Shown piece by piece: positions 1 through 9,386 of a stretch of DNA of 64,000 nt (the stretch's first letter is position 1; each line of letters opens with the position of its first letter). A model generated the notes under the pieces. It did not search any database. It had not been told where the DNA came from and saw nothing but the letters and a program-made list of their open reading frames with translations. The stretch is from a virus, in the IMG/VR virus record IMGVR_UViG_3300036782_000015, positions 1 to 64,000 of that record. One strand, given 5' to 3'. A program made the translations under genes and the position numbers.

Positions 1-1
1 A

Positions 2-2467
2 GCCACTAAATATGACAGTAATGCTACTCGTGGTTTGCGTTTACTGACTTTGAGTAGGGCAAACCTAGCAACAATAGAGGACATTAACTATGATGTATAT
101 GCAAGTGATGCTCAACAGATTGCCCTATCTGATAAGCTGAAATCCTTAGGTAATAACGTCTTGGTCACTCTTACATCTTATGATGCGATTAACATGACTA
201 CTAATACTGGGTTGCTGGATACCCTAGCTGACTTTGGAGGTTCTGGTCAAGAGCTACGAGGTAGATTCCCATTTGCATTTGTAGGTCTTAAGGGTCTTGG
301 TAAAGGATCTGGTATTGAGGTGTCAACTGGTCTAGACCAGACTAAAACTCCTGTAGCAGAGGTGTTTACTAAGGTGTCTTCTGGAGTACCACAAGGCTTC
401 AACACATCCTCTAAGGTACTAAACGATACAGTAAATACTATCACTACTAGAGTAACTACTGCCGAATCTGTTATTAGTCAGCACTCTAAGAGTATTGAGT
501 TAAAAGTAAATGTTGATGGGGTCATTGCAGCTATCAACTTATCTCCAGAGATTGGAAAAGGTGTACTAATCCAAGGGGAGAACATCATGCTTGATGGTAA
601 GGTAAAGGCTAGACACCTTGCAGTGACGGATTTAGCCAACATCGTTATGAACAGTGATTTGAAGGATGGTTTAAGTGGATACTCAGCGGGTACCCTCATT
701 AAGAAAGCCAATGCAAATAGAGCCAATGAGGTACCAACAGACTACGTAATTGAGCATAATGGCAGAGACCTGTATTATGGTGACCCATTCCCTATTAATA
801 GACTAGAGGTGTTCTCTTGCTCACTCCTAGCTAAGCAGATTGTAGGTACAGCTTTATGTAGCATAGGTCTATGCTTCACTAATGTAAACTCTGCTGGGGT
901 CATAACACAGACTGATTGGAGAAAGGCTACAACATTCCCTAATGATACTGATATCCCTAACACGCCTTGGAAGACTCAACAAGGTCTAGTAACCGCTCCA
1001 GACTGGGCAACTCATGCAAGAGTGTGGATACAGATTGAGCAACCAACAGGCACAACCACTACTAAGTGGCAGGTGACCCTAGCAACGGTTAGACGTACTG
1101 GTTTACTAACGTTTGACCAAGCTAAAGGGGGTACACTTGAGTTAGGTGAAGGTGGACGTGGATTACTTCGTGTGTATGCAACTGTCAATGGTAACCAAGA
1201 TACAGTAGGTCAGATTGATGAGAATGGAGCCAGCTTTACTAAGGTTAGAACTAACATCCTAGAAGTTTCTGGTAATATTAGTGCTCCTAATATAGTGGGT
1301 AGTAACAGGGTTTGGACGGAACTGTATGTAGACCCAGCTAACAACGGTAACTATACTGCTGATGGTTCTCAAGCCCGACCATACAAAACAATTAAGGAAG
1401 CCCTAAACAATGTGCCTAAATACCTAGAAGGTGACGTGGAAATCAAGATTCAGAATGATGTATACGAACAGTGGATAGATATTAAAGGCTTTGTAGGTGC
1501 TGGTGGCATAGGTGGAGCTGGAGTATTCTTTAGACCTGGAACTAATGGCAGAAAAACTATATGGGGTGGAATTAGAGCTTGGTATTGTTCTGCTCCAGTA
1601 TTCTTCAATGACCTTAACATAATTAGTAATACTGATGGTGCTAATGGCGTGCTAGAAGCCTATGGGTGTACTAAAGTAAGTTTATGGAGATGTAACCTTA
1701 CAGGTAACAACAAAGCTAAGACAGGGGCTTATTCTGAAGCTAGTAATGTGTGGCTAAATGACTGTGAAATCTACAGTGCTTGGGATATGTTTAAAGTATA
1801 CCGAGGATACATGTGGGTGTATAACTGTCGTGGAGGTGACTGTGCTACTGTTTTCTCTAGTGTTGCTGGTACTATTCAAGGTGCAGGTACTAGACCTGGA
1901 TTTAGAAATGGTGGTGCTGAGAGATATGTAGAGCAGGGTGGGTATATCAGTGGTAACTGGACAGAGAACACTGGTTCATGGGCTAAACCACAACCTCCAG
2001 TAAACCCAGTACAGGAAGCATATGTGGAACCTAATGGTGCTAAGTCATGGCGTGATAACTTTGGTGGTCAATGGTATCGTGATGAAGTCCTACAAGGTAC
2101 ATGGGATGGCTATGGTAACTACAGAGGGTGCTGGTTCTTTGGTAACAAGTTTGACTTCCTGAAAGGTAAGACTATCTTGGATATGACAATATACATCAAA
2201 CGCTTAAATAGTGGTGGAGCTAGTGCTGCACAACAGGTTAGCATACGTACTCATGACCTACTTAGCCAACCAGCAGGTGTACCTCCGTTATCTAACCCTG
2301 TAACAGGTAACTTCTTTGCATGGGGTGAAGGAAAGTGGATTAACGTTAAGGCTCTTGCTGGTAGCTTCCAGACAGGGAATGCTAAAGGATTTGGTATATA
2401 TGCTGATGCAGGCTCTCCTTATATGATATTTGATGCTTGGTGTCAGGTTTGGGTTAAATATCAATAA
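2..2467 (+). CDS. Tail fibre / receptor-binding protein, 5' partial
   Basis: The reading frame is open to the left edge, so the true start lies outside; 821 residues are visible. Residues about 20-110 (LKSLGNNVLVTLTSYDA through LRGRFPFAFVGLKG) resemble the ILEI/PANDER-like domain found in some phage tail fibres. The middle (SKSIELKV, GKGVLIQGENIMLDGKVKA) has the repetitive beta character of tail-fibre linkers. About residues 440-650 start with LYVDPANNGNYTADGS and continue with short beta repeats typical of right-handed beta-helix (pectin-lyase fold) adhesins. The C-terminus, rich in W, G and Y, may be a receptor-binding head. It lies directly before small tail genes and the lysis cassette, the usual place for a host-recognition protein. 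The adhesin role is inferred; no catalytic residues were assigned. Confidence 0.75.
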   Translation, partial: ATKYDSNATRGLRLLTLSRANLATIEDINYDVYASDAQQIALSDKLKSLGNNVLVTLTSYDAINMTTNTGLLDTLADFGGSGQELRGRFPFAFVGLKGLGKGSGIEVSTGLDQTKTPVAEVFTKVSSGVPQGFNTSSKVLNDTVNTITTRVTTAESVISQHSKSIELKVNVDGVIAAINLSPEIGKGVLIQGENIMLDGKVKARHLAVTDLANIVMNSDLKDGLSGYSAGTLIKKANANRANEVPTDYVIEHNGRDLYYGDPFPINRLEVFSCSLLAKQIVGTALCSIGLCFTNVNSAGVITQTDWRKATTFPNDTDIPNTPWKTQQGLVTAPDWATHARVWIQIEQPTGTTTTKWQVTLATVRRTGLLTFDQAKGGTLELGEGGRGLLRVYATVNGNQDTVGQIDENGASFTKVRTNILEVSGNISAPNIVGSNRVWTELYVDPANNGNYTADGSQARPYKTIKEALNNVPKYLEGDVEIKIQNDVYEQWIDIKGFVGAGGIGGAGVFFRPGTNGRKTIWGGIRAWYCSAPVFFNDLNIISNTDGANGVLEAYGCTKVSLWRCNLTGNNKAKTGAYSEASNVWLNDCEIYSAWDMFKVYRGYMWVYNCRGGDCATVFSSVAGTIQGAGTRPGFRNGGAERYVEQGGYISGNWTENTGSWAKPQPPVNPVQEAYVEPNGAKSWRDNFGGQWYRDEVLQGTWDGYGNYRGCWFFGNKFDFLKGKTILDMTIYIKRLNSGGASAAQQVSIRTHDLLSQPAGVPPLSNPVTGNFFAWGEGKWINVKALAGSFQTGNAKGFGIYADAGSPYMIFDAWCQVWVKYQ

Positions 2468-2528
2468 GTTGATTTTTATAATGGAGGGGTTATTACAACC
2501 CTCCATCTACATATAGGAAGGAGTGGTA

Positions 2529-2990
2529 ATGGTGAAAGTACTAATCTATCATGTAGAAAACGGTGAACCAGTTAAGGGTATGAGATTAGAAGGTCTTCAA
2601 AACATTAGAGTATCTGATGATGAAAAGACCATCTACCACTCTACAGGCTCTTGTGAGGGTATTAAGGGAAGTCTCCTTATCCTACCAGACGATGTAGACT
2701 TTGACTCTTCTTTCTTAGACTTGAGACGTAGAGCTTACTCTACATCTTTATTCAAAGGGGATAACCCTATGAATAACTTCAAGCAAATGCTTGAGATGGT
2801 ACAGGGTATGAATGACTTTCAAGTGCAGCAGACTATGGAAACAGATGCTAAAACAGAGGTTTTACAGGCTGTTTGTGACTTTGTTATGTCTGCTATTGAA
2901 GATATGCAACTGACTATGGATACTCAAGCTAAGAGGATTGAAGTACTAGAACAAGGCAAACCTATCACAGCAGTAGGAAAAGGAGTGTAA
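2529..2990 (+). CDS. Hypothetical protein downstream of tail fibre
   Basis: 153 aa, not recognised. ATG 2529 is chosen over GTG 2523 because AGGAAGGAG at 2515-2523 is then well spaced. The N-terminal third looks like a small beta domain (VLIYHVENGEPVKGM). The C-terminal half is helical, with repeated M and Q and a coiled-coil-like end (TMDTQAKRIEVLEQGK). It lies between the fibre gene and an 88-aa gene, so a tail accessory or fibre chaperone role is possible but unproven. Confidence 0.7.
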   Translation: MVKVLIYHVENGEPVKGMRLEGLQNIRVSDDEKTIYHSTGSCEGIKGSLLILPDDVDFDSSFLDLRRRAYSTSLFKGDNPMNNFKQMLEMVQGMNDFQVQQTMETDAKTEVLQAVCDFVMSAIEDMQLTMDTQAKRIEVLEQGKPITAVGKGV

Positions 2991-2993
2991 GCA

Positions 2994-3260
2994 ATGGCTG
3001 AAGTAACTAATAGCACAAATGGTATGGGCGGAAAACTAGTCGGTGATGAATGGTATCCTTACTATGAGCCAGGCTGGACTGCTAAAGACCAAGCATGGTG
3101 TTGTAACCTAGTGAATCGATATAAAGTACCTATCTCAGTGATAACTCCATTATATCGTACTCTCATTGAGCAAGGCAAGTGTAATACTTTTGAAGCTGAA
3201 CACCAACGATATAAAGAGTTCCTAGCAGAGCATGGTATCGACCCATGGAATCCTAGATAA
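2994..3260 (+). CDS. Hypothetical protein, last gene of tail operon
   Basis: 88 aa, unrecognised. Follows the previous stop by 3 nt and is preceded by AAAAGGAGTG. Aromatic-rich, with a pattern ending in HQRYKEFLAEHGIDPWNPR. The terminator at 3277-3310 closes the operon just behind it. Confidence 0.65.
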   Translation: MAEVTNSTNGMGGKLVGDEWYPYYEPGWTAKDQAWCCNLVNRYKVPISVITPLYRTLIEQGKCNTFEAEHQRYKEFLAEHGIDPWNPR

Positions 3261-3276
3261 CTCCTACTAAAGAGCT

Positions 3277-3310
3277 AGACACTCCTGCATAGGGGTGTCT
3301 TTTCTTTTTT
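3277..3310 (+). terminator. Rho-independent terminator after tail operon
   Basis: AGACACTCC (3277-3285) pairs with GGGGTGTCT (3292-3300), followed by TTTCTTTTTT. It separates the tail genes from the lysis cassette. Confidence 0.85.
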
Positions 3311-3349
3311 ACAATTTTATTAGTGTACTCTTTCTATGGAGGGGTAAAT

Positions 3350-3841
3350 ATGCATCTTAGCTATCAGGAAGTTAAGAGGAAGGAGGGCACAATGGGACAC
3401 TATGTGATGAAGGCATTCGAAGATTTTGAATGGAAAATCCTAGCAAGCGTATTCGGAACGGTTGTTGCATATATAGAAGGGTTTTATACTGAATTGCTTT
3501 GGTCATTTTTAGCATTGTTTGTACTAGACCTTATCACTGGAATAATGAAATCTAAAAGGAATGGTATCCCTATTAGTAGTAAAAGGTTAAGAGACTCAGT
3601 CAGTAAGCTGGGAGCTTACATTATTCTTATTACTGCCCTAATCATAGCTAGTAAGATGGAAAAGCAGTTTGTTCCAGTAGTGACTCTAGCTTACTACTAT
3701 TTTATCTTTACCGAGTTTAAGTCTATTATTGAAAATGTGGAAGAAATGGGTCTGAAAGTACCAGGATTTTTAAAGTCCAAGGTAGATGAACAGATACCAC
3801 AAGACTCTACAGAGGAAGAAAAAGAAAGGGGAGATAAATAA
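3350..3841 (+). CDS. Phage holin (phi29/Cph1 type) with two possible starts
   Basis: 163 aa from ATG 3350, 149 aa from ATG 3392. Membrane segments can be seen around LLWSFLALFVLDLITGIM and LGAYIILITALIIAS, followed by a third hydrophobic stretch (VVTLAYYYFIF) and a charged C-terminus. The DLITGIMKSKR block is typical of the holin_4 family. Holins permeabilise the membrane so that the endolysin can reach the wall. Both in-frame ATGs have their own Shine-Dalgarno (GGAGGGG at 3338-3344; AGGAAGGAGG at 3377-3386), and the longer form adds basic residues (EVKRKEG), recalling dual-start holin/antiholin genes. The stop overlaps the endolysin start by 1 nt. Confidence 0.85.
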   Translation: MHLSYQEVKRKEGTMGHYVMKAFEDFEWKILASVFGTVVAYIEGFYTELLWSFLALFVLDLITGIMKSKRNGIPISSKRLRDSVSKLGAYIILITALIIASKMEKQFVPVVTLAYYYFIFTEFKSIIENVEEMGLKVPGFLKSKVDEQIPQDSTEEEKERGDK

Positions 3842-4878
3842 TGGTAGCATGGAGAGATGACTTTATCCGTATCAATGAGCACTCTAGACCAGGTTCTAGC
3901 TTAACTGCTGTACGTAAGATTATCTTACATTACACTGCTAATCCAGGTGCTAGTGCTTCTAACCATCAACGTTATTTCAATAACCTTACTGACCGTTATG
4001 CATCAGCACATTTATTCGTAGACAGAATTGAGGCAATCTGTATTATTCCATTAAATGAGGTATCTTACCAAGCTAATGATGGATCATACAGAGGAGTAGC
4101 GGCATTACAACCAAATGCTAACTTCCTATCTGTTGGTGTAGAAATGTGTCAAGAGCCAGACGGTAGCTTCCACCCTGACACAGTTACACGTGCAGTAAAC
4201 GTGTGTGCAGATTTATGTCGTAAGTTCGGTTTATCTGCTGGAGACATCGTACGACATTATGATGTAACTCATAAGTACTGTCCTGGTCCATATGTAGATA
4301 ATGCAGCATTATTTACTGCTTTCAAGAATCGTGTAGGTGATGTATTAGGTGGAGGTTCTGGTGGTGGAACAGGTGGAACTACTCCTCCAACTACACCTCC
4401 TACAGGTGGTGGAGGGAACGGTATCGGTACTGCTTACATTACTGGTACTGGTGTAAACCTACGTTCTGGTCCAGGTACTAGCTACAGTGTAATCCGTCAG
4501 CTTAATGCTCCAGAGAGCTATATTGTCTGGGAAGAACGTGATGGGTGGTTAAACGTTGGTAACTCTTGGATTAAGAATGATTCTTCATTTGTACGTTTCG
4601 AGCGTACTAGTGGCGGAGGTTCTACAGGTGGTTCTACTGGCGGTGGCGTTGGCGATACTAATGCTGGCAAACGAGTAGTATCAAAAGTGGATGGCTTAAA
4701 CTTCTACAGCCGACCTACATGGGATAAAACTTATGTTGTTGGTCAATGTAACGCAGGTGAAGGCTTCACTATTGTTACTAAAGTCCCTGTAGATGACGCT
4801 TATCAGTACAAGGTACAGAACTCCAAGGGTGCGACTTATTATATCACTGCTAGTCCTACTTATGTGGAGATTAGATAG
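3841..4878 (+). CDS. Endolysin: N-acetylmuramoyl-L-alanine amidase with SH3b repeats
   Basis: 345 aa. Residues 1-170 form an amidase_2/PGRP-type zinc amidase that cuts the bond between MurNAc and L-alanine. Likely zinc ligands are H30 (ILHYTANP), H139 (RHYDVTH) and C147 (KYCPGP). A Gly/Thr/Pro-rich linker (about 170-195) leads to an SH3b domain (VNLRSGPGTSYSVI) and, after a second Gly/Ser/Thr linker, a second SH3-like segment (LNFYSRPTWDKTYVVGQC). These probably bind the cell wall. There is no signal peptide, so export should depend on the holin immediately upstream. Confidence 0.95.
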   Translation: MVAWRDDFIRINEHSRPGSSLTAVRKIILHYTANPGASASNHQRYFNNLTDRYASAHLFVDRIEAICIIPLNEVSYQANDGSYRGVAALQPNANFLSVGVEMCQEPDGSFHPDTVTRAVNVCADLCRKFGLSAGDIVRHYDVTHKYCPGPYVDNAALFTAFKNRVGDVLGGGSGGGTGGTTPPTTPPTGGGGNGIGTAYITGTGVNLRSGPGTSYSVIRQLNAPESYIVWEERDGWLNVGNSWIKNDSSFVRFERTSGGGSTGGSTGGGVGDTNAGKRVVSKVDGLNFYSRPTWDKTYVVGQCNAGEGFTIVTKVPVDDAYQYKVQNSKGATYYITASPTYVEIR

Positions 4879-4889
4879 GAGGGCTTTAA

Positions 4890-5246
4890 ATGAATTTGTT
4901 AGACGTAGTAACACAAATTGGTGCTGAGGTAGTCACCATTCTGGTGGGTGCCTTAGTAGCATTAGTATTAGATCAAGGTAGACGTTTATTGAAACGTGCT
5001 AAGCAGAAGGATGAACTTGGTATCATTGATTCTATCACTGACCAAGTGGTGCAGTATGCTGAAGCCGAGCTAAAAGGTAAGAAAGGTATTGAGAAACGTG
5101 ATTGGGCGGTTGACCAAGCCTTACACATTTTAGCGACTAAAGGTATACACTTGAGTCAGGAAGAAGTTATTGCAGGAATTGAGAATGGTGTACGGAAGTT
5201 GAAAGGTGAAACTATCGTTTCAATAGACGGTTTGCGCCAACGATAA
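4890..5246 (+). CDS. LLH-family holin / membrane lysis accessory protein
   Basis: 118 aa. One N-terminal membrane helix (VVTILVGALVALVL), then a basic helix (DQGRRLLKRAKQKDE) and a helical domain with AVDQALHILATKGIHLSQEEV. This layout matches LLH-type phage holins. As last gene of the lysis cassette with AGGAGGG upstream, it may be a second holin or antiholin, or an anchor that positions the endolysin. A strong terminator follows. Confidence 0.8.
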   Translation: MNLLDVVTQIGAEVVTILVGALVALVLDQGRRLLKRAKQKDELGIIDSITDQVVQYAEAELKGKKGIEKRDWAVDQALHILATKGIHLSQEEVIAGIENGVRKLKGETIVSIDGLRQR

Positions 5247-5253
5247 TCTAGCA

Positions 5254-5287
5254 AAAAACCCTTGAATTAGACGATTCAAGGGTTTTT
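5254..5287. terminator. Strong terminator after lysis cassette
   Basis: A perfect 14-bp stem: AAAAACCCTTGAAT (5254-5267), loop TAGACG, ATTCAAGGGTTTTT (5274-5287). With A-tract and T-tract arms it could work in both directions. Confidence 0.9.
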
Positions 5288-5339
5288 CTATGTCCGAAAT
5301 TTGAGGGAAATTCACCTAGAACATTACTAGGAGTCTATT

Positions 5340-5369
5340 TTGTCAAAGTCACCGCTATGGCTCTATATG
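5340..5369 (+). promoter_or_regulatory. Possible promoter before helicase gene
   Basis: TTGTCA (5340-5345) and TATATG (5364-5369) are 18 bp apart, just after the lysis terminator and upstream of the replication genes. Match to vegetative promoters only; weak. Confidence 0.35.
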
Positions 5370-5465
5370 AAAAACCTCTGAAGAAAAAAAGAAATGAGGA
5401 AAGAAGGTGAAAACTCTATTTGGGGTGGTTATTTTAAATAGGAAATAAATTCGGAGGTGTTACAT

Positions 5466-6932
5466 ATGGCGGTTATCGAAATAGGTAATTTACACTCAAC
5501 GGTCATTGATGCTAGTGCAAAGAGTTTAAAATTGGTTGATACTACACTATCGGTAGAAACTCCAGGATACCAGTTCACCCCATTGTATAGAAATGGAACA
5601 TGGGATGGACAGACGAGGTTCTTCAGCATGAAGACTAAGAAGTTTCCTAGCGGTTTATTATCCAAAGTTGTGTGGGCACTTGAAAAAGCAGGTGAAACGG
5701 TAGAGGTAGTTGACAAACGAAAATCGATAGAAGTCTCTATCCCAGATGAAATACAGCTAAGAGATGAGAAGATTGGTCACATTACTTTACGTAATTACCA
5801 GTATGATGCTGTAAAAGCTGCATTCAAGGCTACTAGAGGTATTGTAAACGTTGCAACTAATGGAGGAAAGACTGAGATAGCAGCAGGTATCATCAAGCAT
5901 GTTGTGCCTAGTCTTAAATCAGACCAACGAGTATTATTCTTCACCCACTCTAAAGAGATATTCTCACAGTCTCATAAGAGACTAGAAGAGAGACTAGGCA
6001 TGAAAGTTGGTAGAATTGGTACTGGTGTGTGGGATGTTCAGCAGGTCAATGTTGTAATGATACCAACTGTATCTAAGTATCTGAATCCTAAAAAGATTCC
6101 AAAGAATATGAACAAGGAGAAATACCTAGATACATGTAAAGCAACTGCTGAGTTACTTAAATCTTGCTACTGCTTCCTAGGAGATGAGGCACATCACTCA
6201 TCATCTGATACTTGGTATAAACTGTTCATGAAACTGACTAACGCATACTTCAGATTTGGTTTAACTGGTACTGTAGATGAGTCTAACCAGATTAATGTGA
6301 AGAGACTGTTAGGATGTACTGGAAGGATAGTCATCAAGATATCTAATGATTTCTTAATCCAACAAGGGTTCTCTGCTAAACCAACAATCTATATGTTACC
6401 AGTAGATACTGATGTGATTGAGGATGAAACGTATTCTGACTCTCGTAAGCTGGGTATCATCTCTAATGTAGACAGAAACACGGTGTTAGCTGATAAGGTC
6501 AGTGAGAGGGTGGATTTCGGGAAACAATGTTTAATTATTGTGAACGAAACCGAACATGGAGATATTGTATCTGAACTGTTGGAACAGTATGAAATAGACC
6601 ACAGATTTGTTCATGGAGACAGAACTACTAAGTTTAGAGAGTCTGCTTTAGAGGACTTTAAGAATGGAGAGTTCCCTGTAATGATAGCTACATCCATACT
6701 GGATGAAGGTGTTGATATCTCTGGCATCAACTGTCTATTCCTAGCTGCTGGTGGGAAGTCAATGAGACAACTGTTACAAAGGATTGGTAGAGGTCTAAGA
6801 AAGAAAGCTGATGGTTCAGGTATTGAAGTCTATGACTTCTTGGATTACCATAATGAATACTTAGCTGAACACACTCTAGACCGCTACGAAACATACAAAA
6901 ATGAAGCGTTCCATATAGTGAAGCTGGGCTGA
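5466..6932 (+). CDS. SF2 DNA helicase, UvsW-like
   Basis: 488 aa from ATG 5466 (GGAGG at 5453-5457). After an N-terminal domain of about 100 residues (WDGQTRFF) come the RecA-like domains: motif I TNGGKTE (131-137), a DEAHH box around residue 233, motif III LTGT, and motif VI QRIGRGLRKK. Domain order and size match T4 UvsW, an ATP-dependent branch-migrating helicase that processes recombination intermediates and stalled forks. It opens the replication region and is followed by the replicative helicase and exonuclease genes. Specificity is inferred from similarity. Confidence 0.88.
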   Translation: MAVIEIGNLHSTVIDASAKSLKLVDTTLSVETPGYQFTPLYRNGTWDGQTRFFSMKTKKFPSGLLSKVVWALEKAGETVEVVDKRKSIEVSIPDEIQLRDEKIGHITLRNYQYDAVKAAFKATRGIVNVATNGGKTEIAAGIIKHVVPSLKSDQRVLFFTHSKEIFSQSHKRLEERLGMKVGRIGTGVWDVQQVNVVMIPTVSKYLNPKKIPKNMNKEKYLDTCKATAELLKSCYCFLGDEAHHSSSDTWYKLFMKLTNAYFRFGLTGTVDESNQINVKRLLGCTGRIVIKISNDFLIQQGFSAKPTIYMLPVDTDVIEDETYSDSRKLGIISNVDRNTVLADKVSERVDFGKQCLIIVNETEHGDIVSELLEQYEIDHRFVHGDRTTKFRESALEDFKNGEFPVMIATSILDEGVDISGINCLFLAAGGKSMRQLLQRIGRGLRKKADGSGIEVYDFLDYHNEYLAEHTLDRYETYKNEAFHIVKLG

Positions 6933-7193
6933 GAAGTCCAGTTTTCTGTATGAAAAGGACACTGCTGGTACTGGTTCTCCTATGTGGTGGAATTTAATTT
7001 TTAGTTACTAACGTAACTAAAAATTATAAAAAGTATATTTATTTATAAAGAAGTCTTAAAAGTAGAGAAAAGTTTAAAGGTTTACTTTTAAAAATTAAAA
7101 AATTTAAAGAAAAAAGGGAGGCAAAAGCCCTATGCTCCGTAGTCCGAGAGGGCGTTCAATGGACAGCTTTTATATGAGAGGACAGTGTTTAGT
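6933..7193. other. Intergenic AT-rich tract, possible unwinding element
   Basis: 261 bp without a convincing gene. Positions 7000-7110 are almost pure A/T, with ACTTTTAAAAATT-like runs and an inverted TTAGTTACTAACGTAACTAA near 7002-7020. No clear terminator or promoter was assigned. Its place between two helicase genes would suit an origin or unwinding element, but this is inference. Confidence 0.35.
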
Positions 7194-7973
7194 ATGGCAA
7201 AAAGGAAACCAAAGATTATAAAGAGGGTACCTATCATACGGAAAGCTATAATCCTACCGCAAGAAGTAAAAGCATACTTGAAACTGTTACAATTGCAGGA
7301 GGAAACTAGGGAGGATGATATCTTAGAGATTGTCAGACATTATGAGATGTTGGCACGAAAGGTAATAGGAAAGGCTGGCTATTGTGTAGTATCTCCCAAA
7401 GAGCCTACTAAAAGCAAGAGATGGATACACTTTGAAAGAGTGTACGAGGTATGTAGAATGCAACACTGGGATGGGAAATTATATATTGAATCCCAGTTTA
7501 AGAGGTTAGGCGGAGTGCCAATGGCTCATATGATGTACTCTGTTGCAGCTATGAGATACTTCACGAACTATCTGGCGAACATAAAGCGTATGTCAGAGAA
7601 GGACGTGGGGGGCAAGAAAAAAGAAAAAGGAAGACGAACTCTCAGCGGTAGAGAAGAAGTGATTGAGGGTGTAATCACCTCTGCGGAGGTTCTTAACACC
7701 TACATCAGTAAATCTATTATGGATGACAAGGCTCAGTACAAGGCTATTAAGATATACCAAGCTTGGAGAGAACTGTCACCATACTACTTATGGTCAGTGC
7801 CTTGGTTCCATGACGTGGTATCCACAATGACAGGCGAATCCAATAGGGAGAAGCTGGTTATGAAGGAGTTTAACATGATTCACGAAACCAAGAGCTTACA
7901 AGAACTTATAAGAAAGACTGTGACAGAGGTAGAGTCCCACTTTAATATTCCTCCTAACATCGCACTGGGATAG
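7194..7973 (+). CDS. Hypothetical protein between two helicase genes
   Basis: 259 aa, not recognised. ATG 7194 has GAGAGGA upstream. The N-terminus is strongly basic (MAKRKPKIIKRVPIIRK), suggesting nucleic acid binding. A middle Lys-rich loop (GGKKKEKGRR) separates two helical parts with many aromatic residues. Its position just before the DnaB-like helicase makes a helicase loader or primosome accessory one possibility; no diagnostic motif was seen. Confidence 0.7.
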   Translation: MAKRKPKIIKRVPIIRKAIILPQEVKAYLKLLQLQEETREDDILEIVRHYEMLARKVIGKAGYCVVSPKEPTKSKRWIHFERVYEVCRMQHWDGKLYIESQFKRLGGVPMAHMMYSVAAMRYFTNYLANIKRMSEKDVGGKKKEKGRRTLSGREEVIEGVITSAEVLNTYISKSIMDDKAQYKAIKIYQAWRELSPYYLWSVPWFHDVVSTMTGESNREKLVMKEFNMIHETKSLQELIRKTVTEVESHFNIPPNIALG

Positions 7974-8043
7974 GCAAGAGAGGACTTTTGTGGTCTTCTC
8001 TTTTATTAAGTCGGAGGACAGTTTGAAGGGGGTAGCGTATTGC

Positions 8044-9375
8044 ATGCCTGAAACATATGAATTTTCAGAATCGTTCCAGTCGAAGATACTGGCACTAATG
8101 GCACGTGACAAAGTTTTTTACATCACATTTAGAGAGGTACTTAAACCTAAGTTCCTCAGAAAAGACATCCATATTGACATGGCTCGTATCATTCAGGAAC
8201 ACTATGAACGAGAGGCAGACCGTTCTACTAAGAAAGGCACTGAGGTTAACCCTCCAACTACAGAGGTGCTTTGGGAAGAGGTAAGGAAACTTACCAGCAA
8301 TAACAAACTTAAAGCCAAGATTAAAGACCAATATGAAGATTGTATATTTGATATATATGAAGCTGACTTGTCAGATGCAGAATATATAAAGGATAATGTC
8401 ATTGCCTTTGGTAGGCGTTCCGCAATAGAACAGGCTATCTGGGACTCTGTAGGTTTACTAGAGAAAGGCTCACCAGAGGACTTCAATAAGATAGAAGACC
8501 TTGTGGGTAAGGCTCTTAGGATAGGAGAAGACATTGGTGACCTTGGTACGGATTACTATTCAAATGCTCAAGAACGTATTGAGAACTACCGTGAAGGTAC
8601 AGATGGTGTTCGTAGGATTCCGACAGGAATAGGTGGAGTAGATAAGATTCTGCATGGTGGTCTTGGTGGTGGAGAGCTAGGGGTAGTTATAGCACCTCCT
8701 AACCGTGGTAAATCTATTGCATTAATTAACATTGGTGCAGGAGCAATACTGGAAGGTTACAACGTAGTACACTTCACACTAGAGATGCCAGAGAAACAGG
8801 TAACTAAGCGTTATGACCAACGCTTAATGGGTAAATCATTCGAGTATATGAAAGAGAACCCAGATAAGATACTTAAAGCTATCATGAATATGCAGAAGAC
8901 TAAGAGAGGTCAACTGTTCGTTAAGAAGTACAAGACCAACGACTGTACAGTACACACAATGCGTTCATACCTTACTAGGTTATGGATGGAGAAAGGCATT
9001 AAGCCTGACGTTATTATTGTCGATTATGGTGACCTTGTACAACCACGTAGAACATACTCTGACAAGCGTTTCGAGTTAGAGTCTGTGTACCTAGATTTAC
9101 GTGACTTAGCAGCGGAGTATGACTGTCCAGTGTGGACTGCATCACAGGCTAACCGTGGAGCACTAGACAAGAAGGTTATCACAATTGGTGACTTAGCAGA
9201 GGCATTCAATAAGGCTAACATTGCAGACTTTATGATGGCTCTATGTCAGACTACGGAAGAAAAAGAAGATGGCGAAATGCGTATATACATCTCCAAGCAT
9301 AGGGATGGTGAAGCCAACCTTACAATTAATAATGAGATTGACTACGCTACGATGACCTTGAGTTCATACGAATAG
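8044..9375 (+). CDS. DnaB-like replicative DNA helicase
   Basis: 443 aa from ATG 8044 (GAAGGGGG upstream; an earlier GTG at 7990 lacks a good site). An N-terminal helical domain of about 170 residues is followed by a RecA-type ATPase: Walker A APPNRGKS (about 215-225), the FTLEMPEKQV block (motif H1a region), Walker B VIIVDYGDL, and the arginine-finger region ISKHRDGE. It should be the hexameric 5'-3' helicase that unwinds the phage fork and recruits the primase encoded at 15495-16529. A terminator-free run of small zinc proteins follows. Confidence 0.9.
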   Translation: MPETYEFSESFQSKILALMARDKVFYITFREVLKPKFLRKDIHIDMARIIQEHYEREADRSTKKGTEVNPPTTEVLWEEVRKLTSNNKLKAKIKDQYEDCIFDIYEADLSDAEYIKDNVIAFGRRSAIEQAIWDSVGLLEKGSPEDFNKIEDLVGKALRIGEDIGDLGTDYYSNAQERIENYREGTDGVRRIPTGIGGVDKILHGGLGGGELGVVIAPPNRGKSIALINIGAGAILEGYNVVHFTLEMPEKQVTKRYDQRLMGKSFEYMKENPDKILKAIMNMQKTKRGQLFVKKYKTNDCTVHTMRSYLTRLWMEKGIKPDVIIVDYGDLVQPRRTYSDKRFELESVYLDLRDLAAEYDCPVWTASQANRGALDKKVITIGDLAEAFNKANIADFMMALCQTTEEKEDGEMRIYISKHRDGEANLTINNEIDYATMTLSSYE

Positions 9376-9386
9376 GGAGGATTAAT

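Noticed and set aside
6950-6997. 15-aa hydrophobic peptide MKRTLLVLVLLCGGI
   Set aside because: No ribosome site; too short to support.
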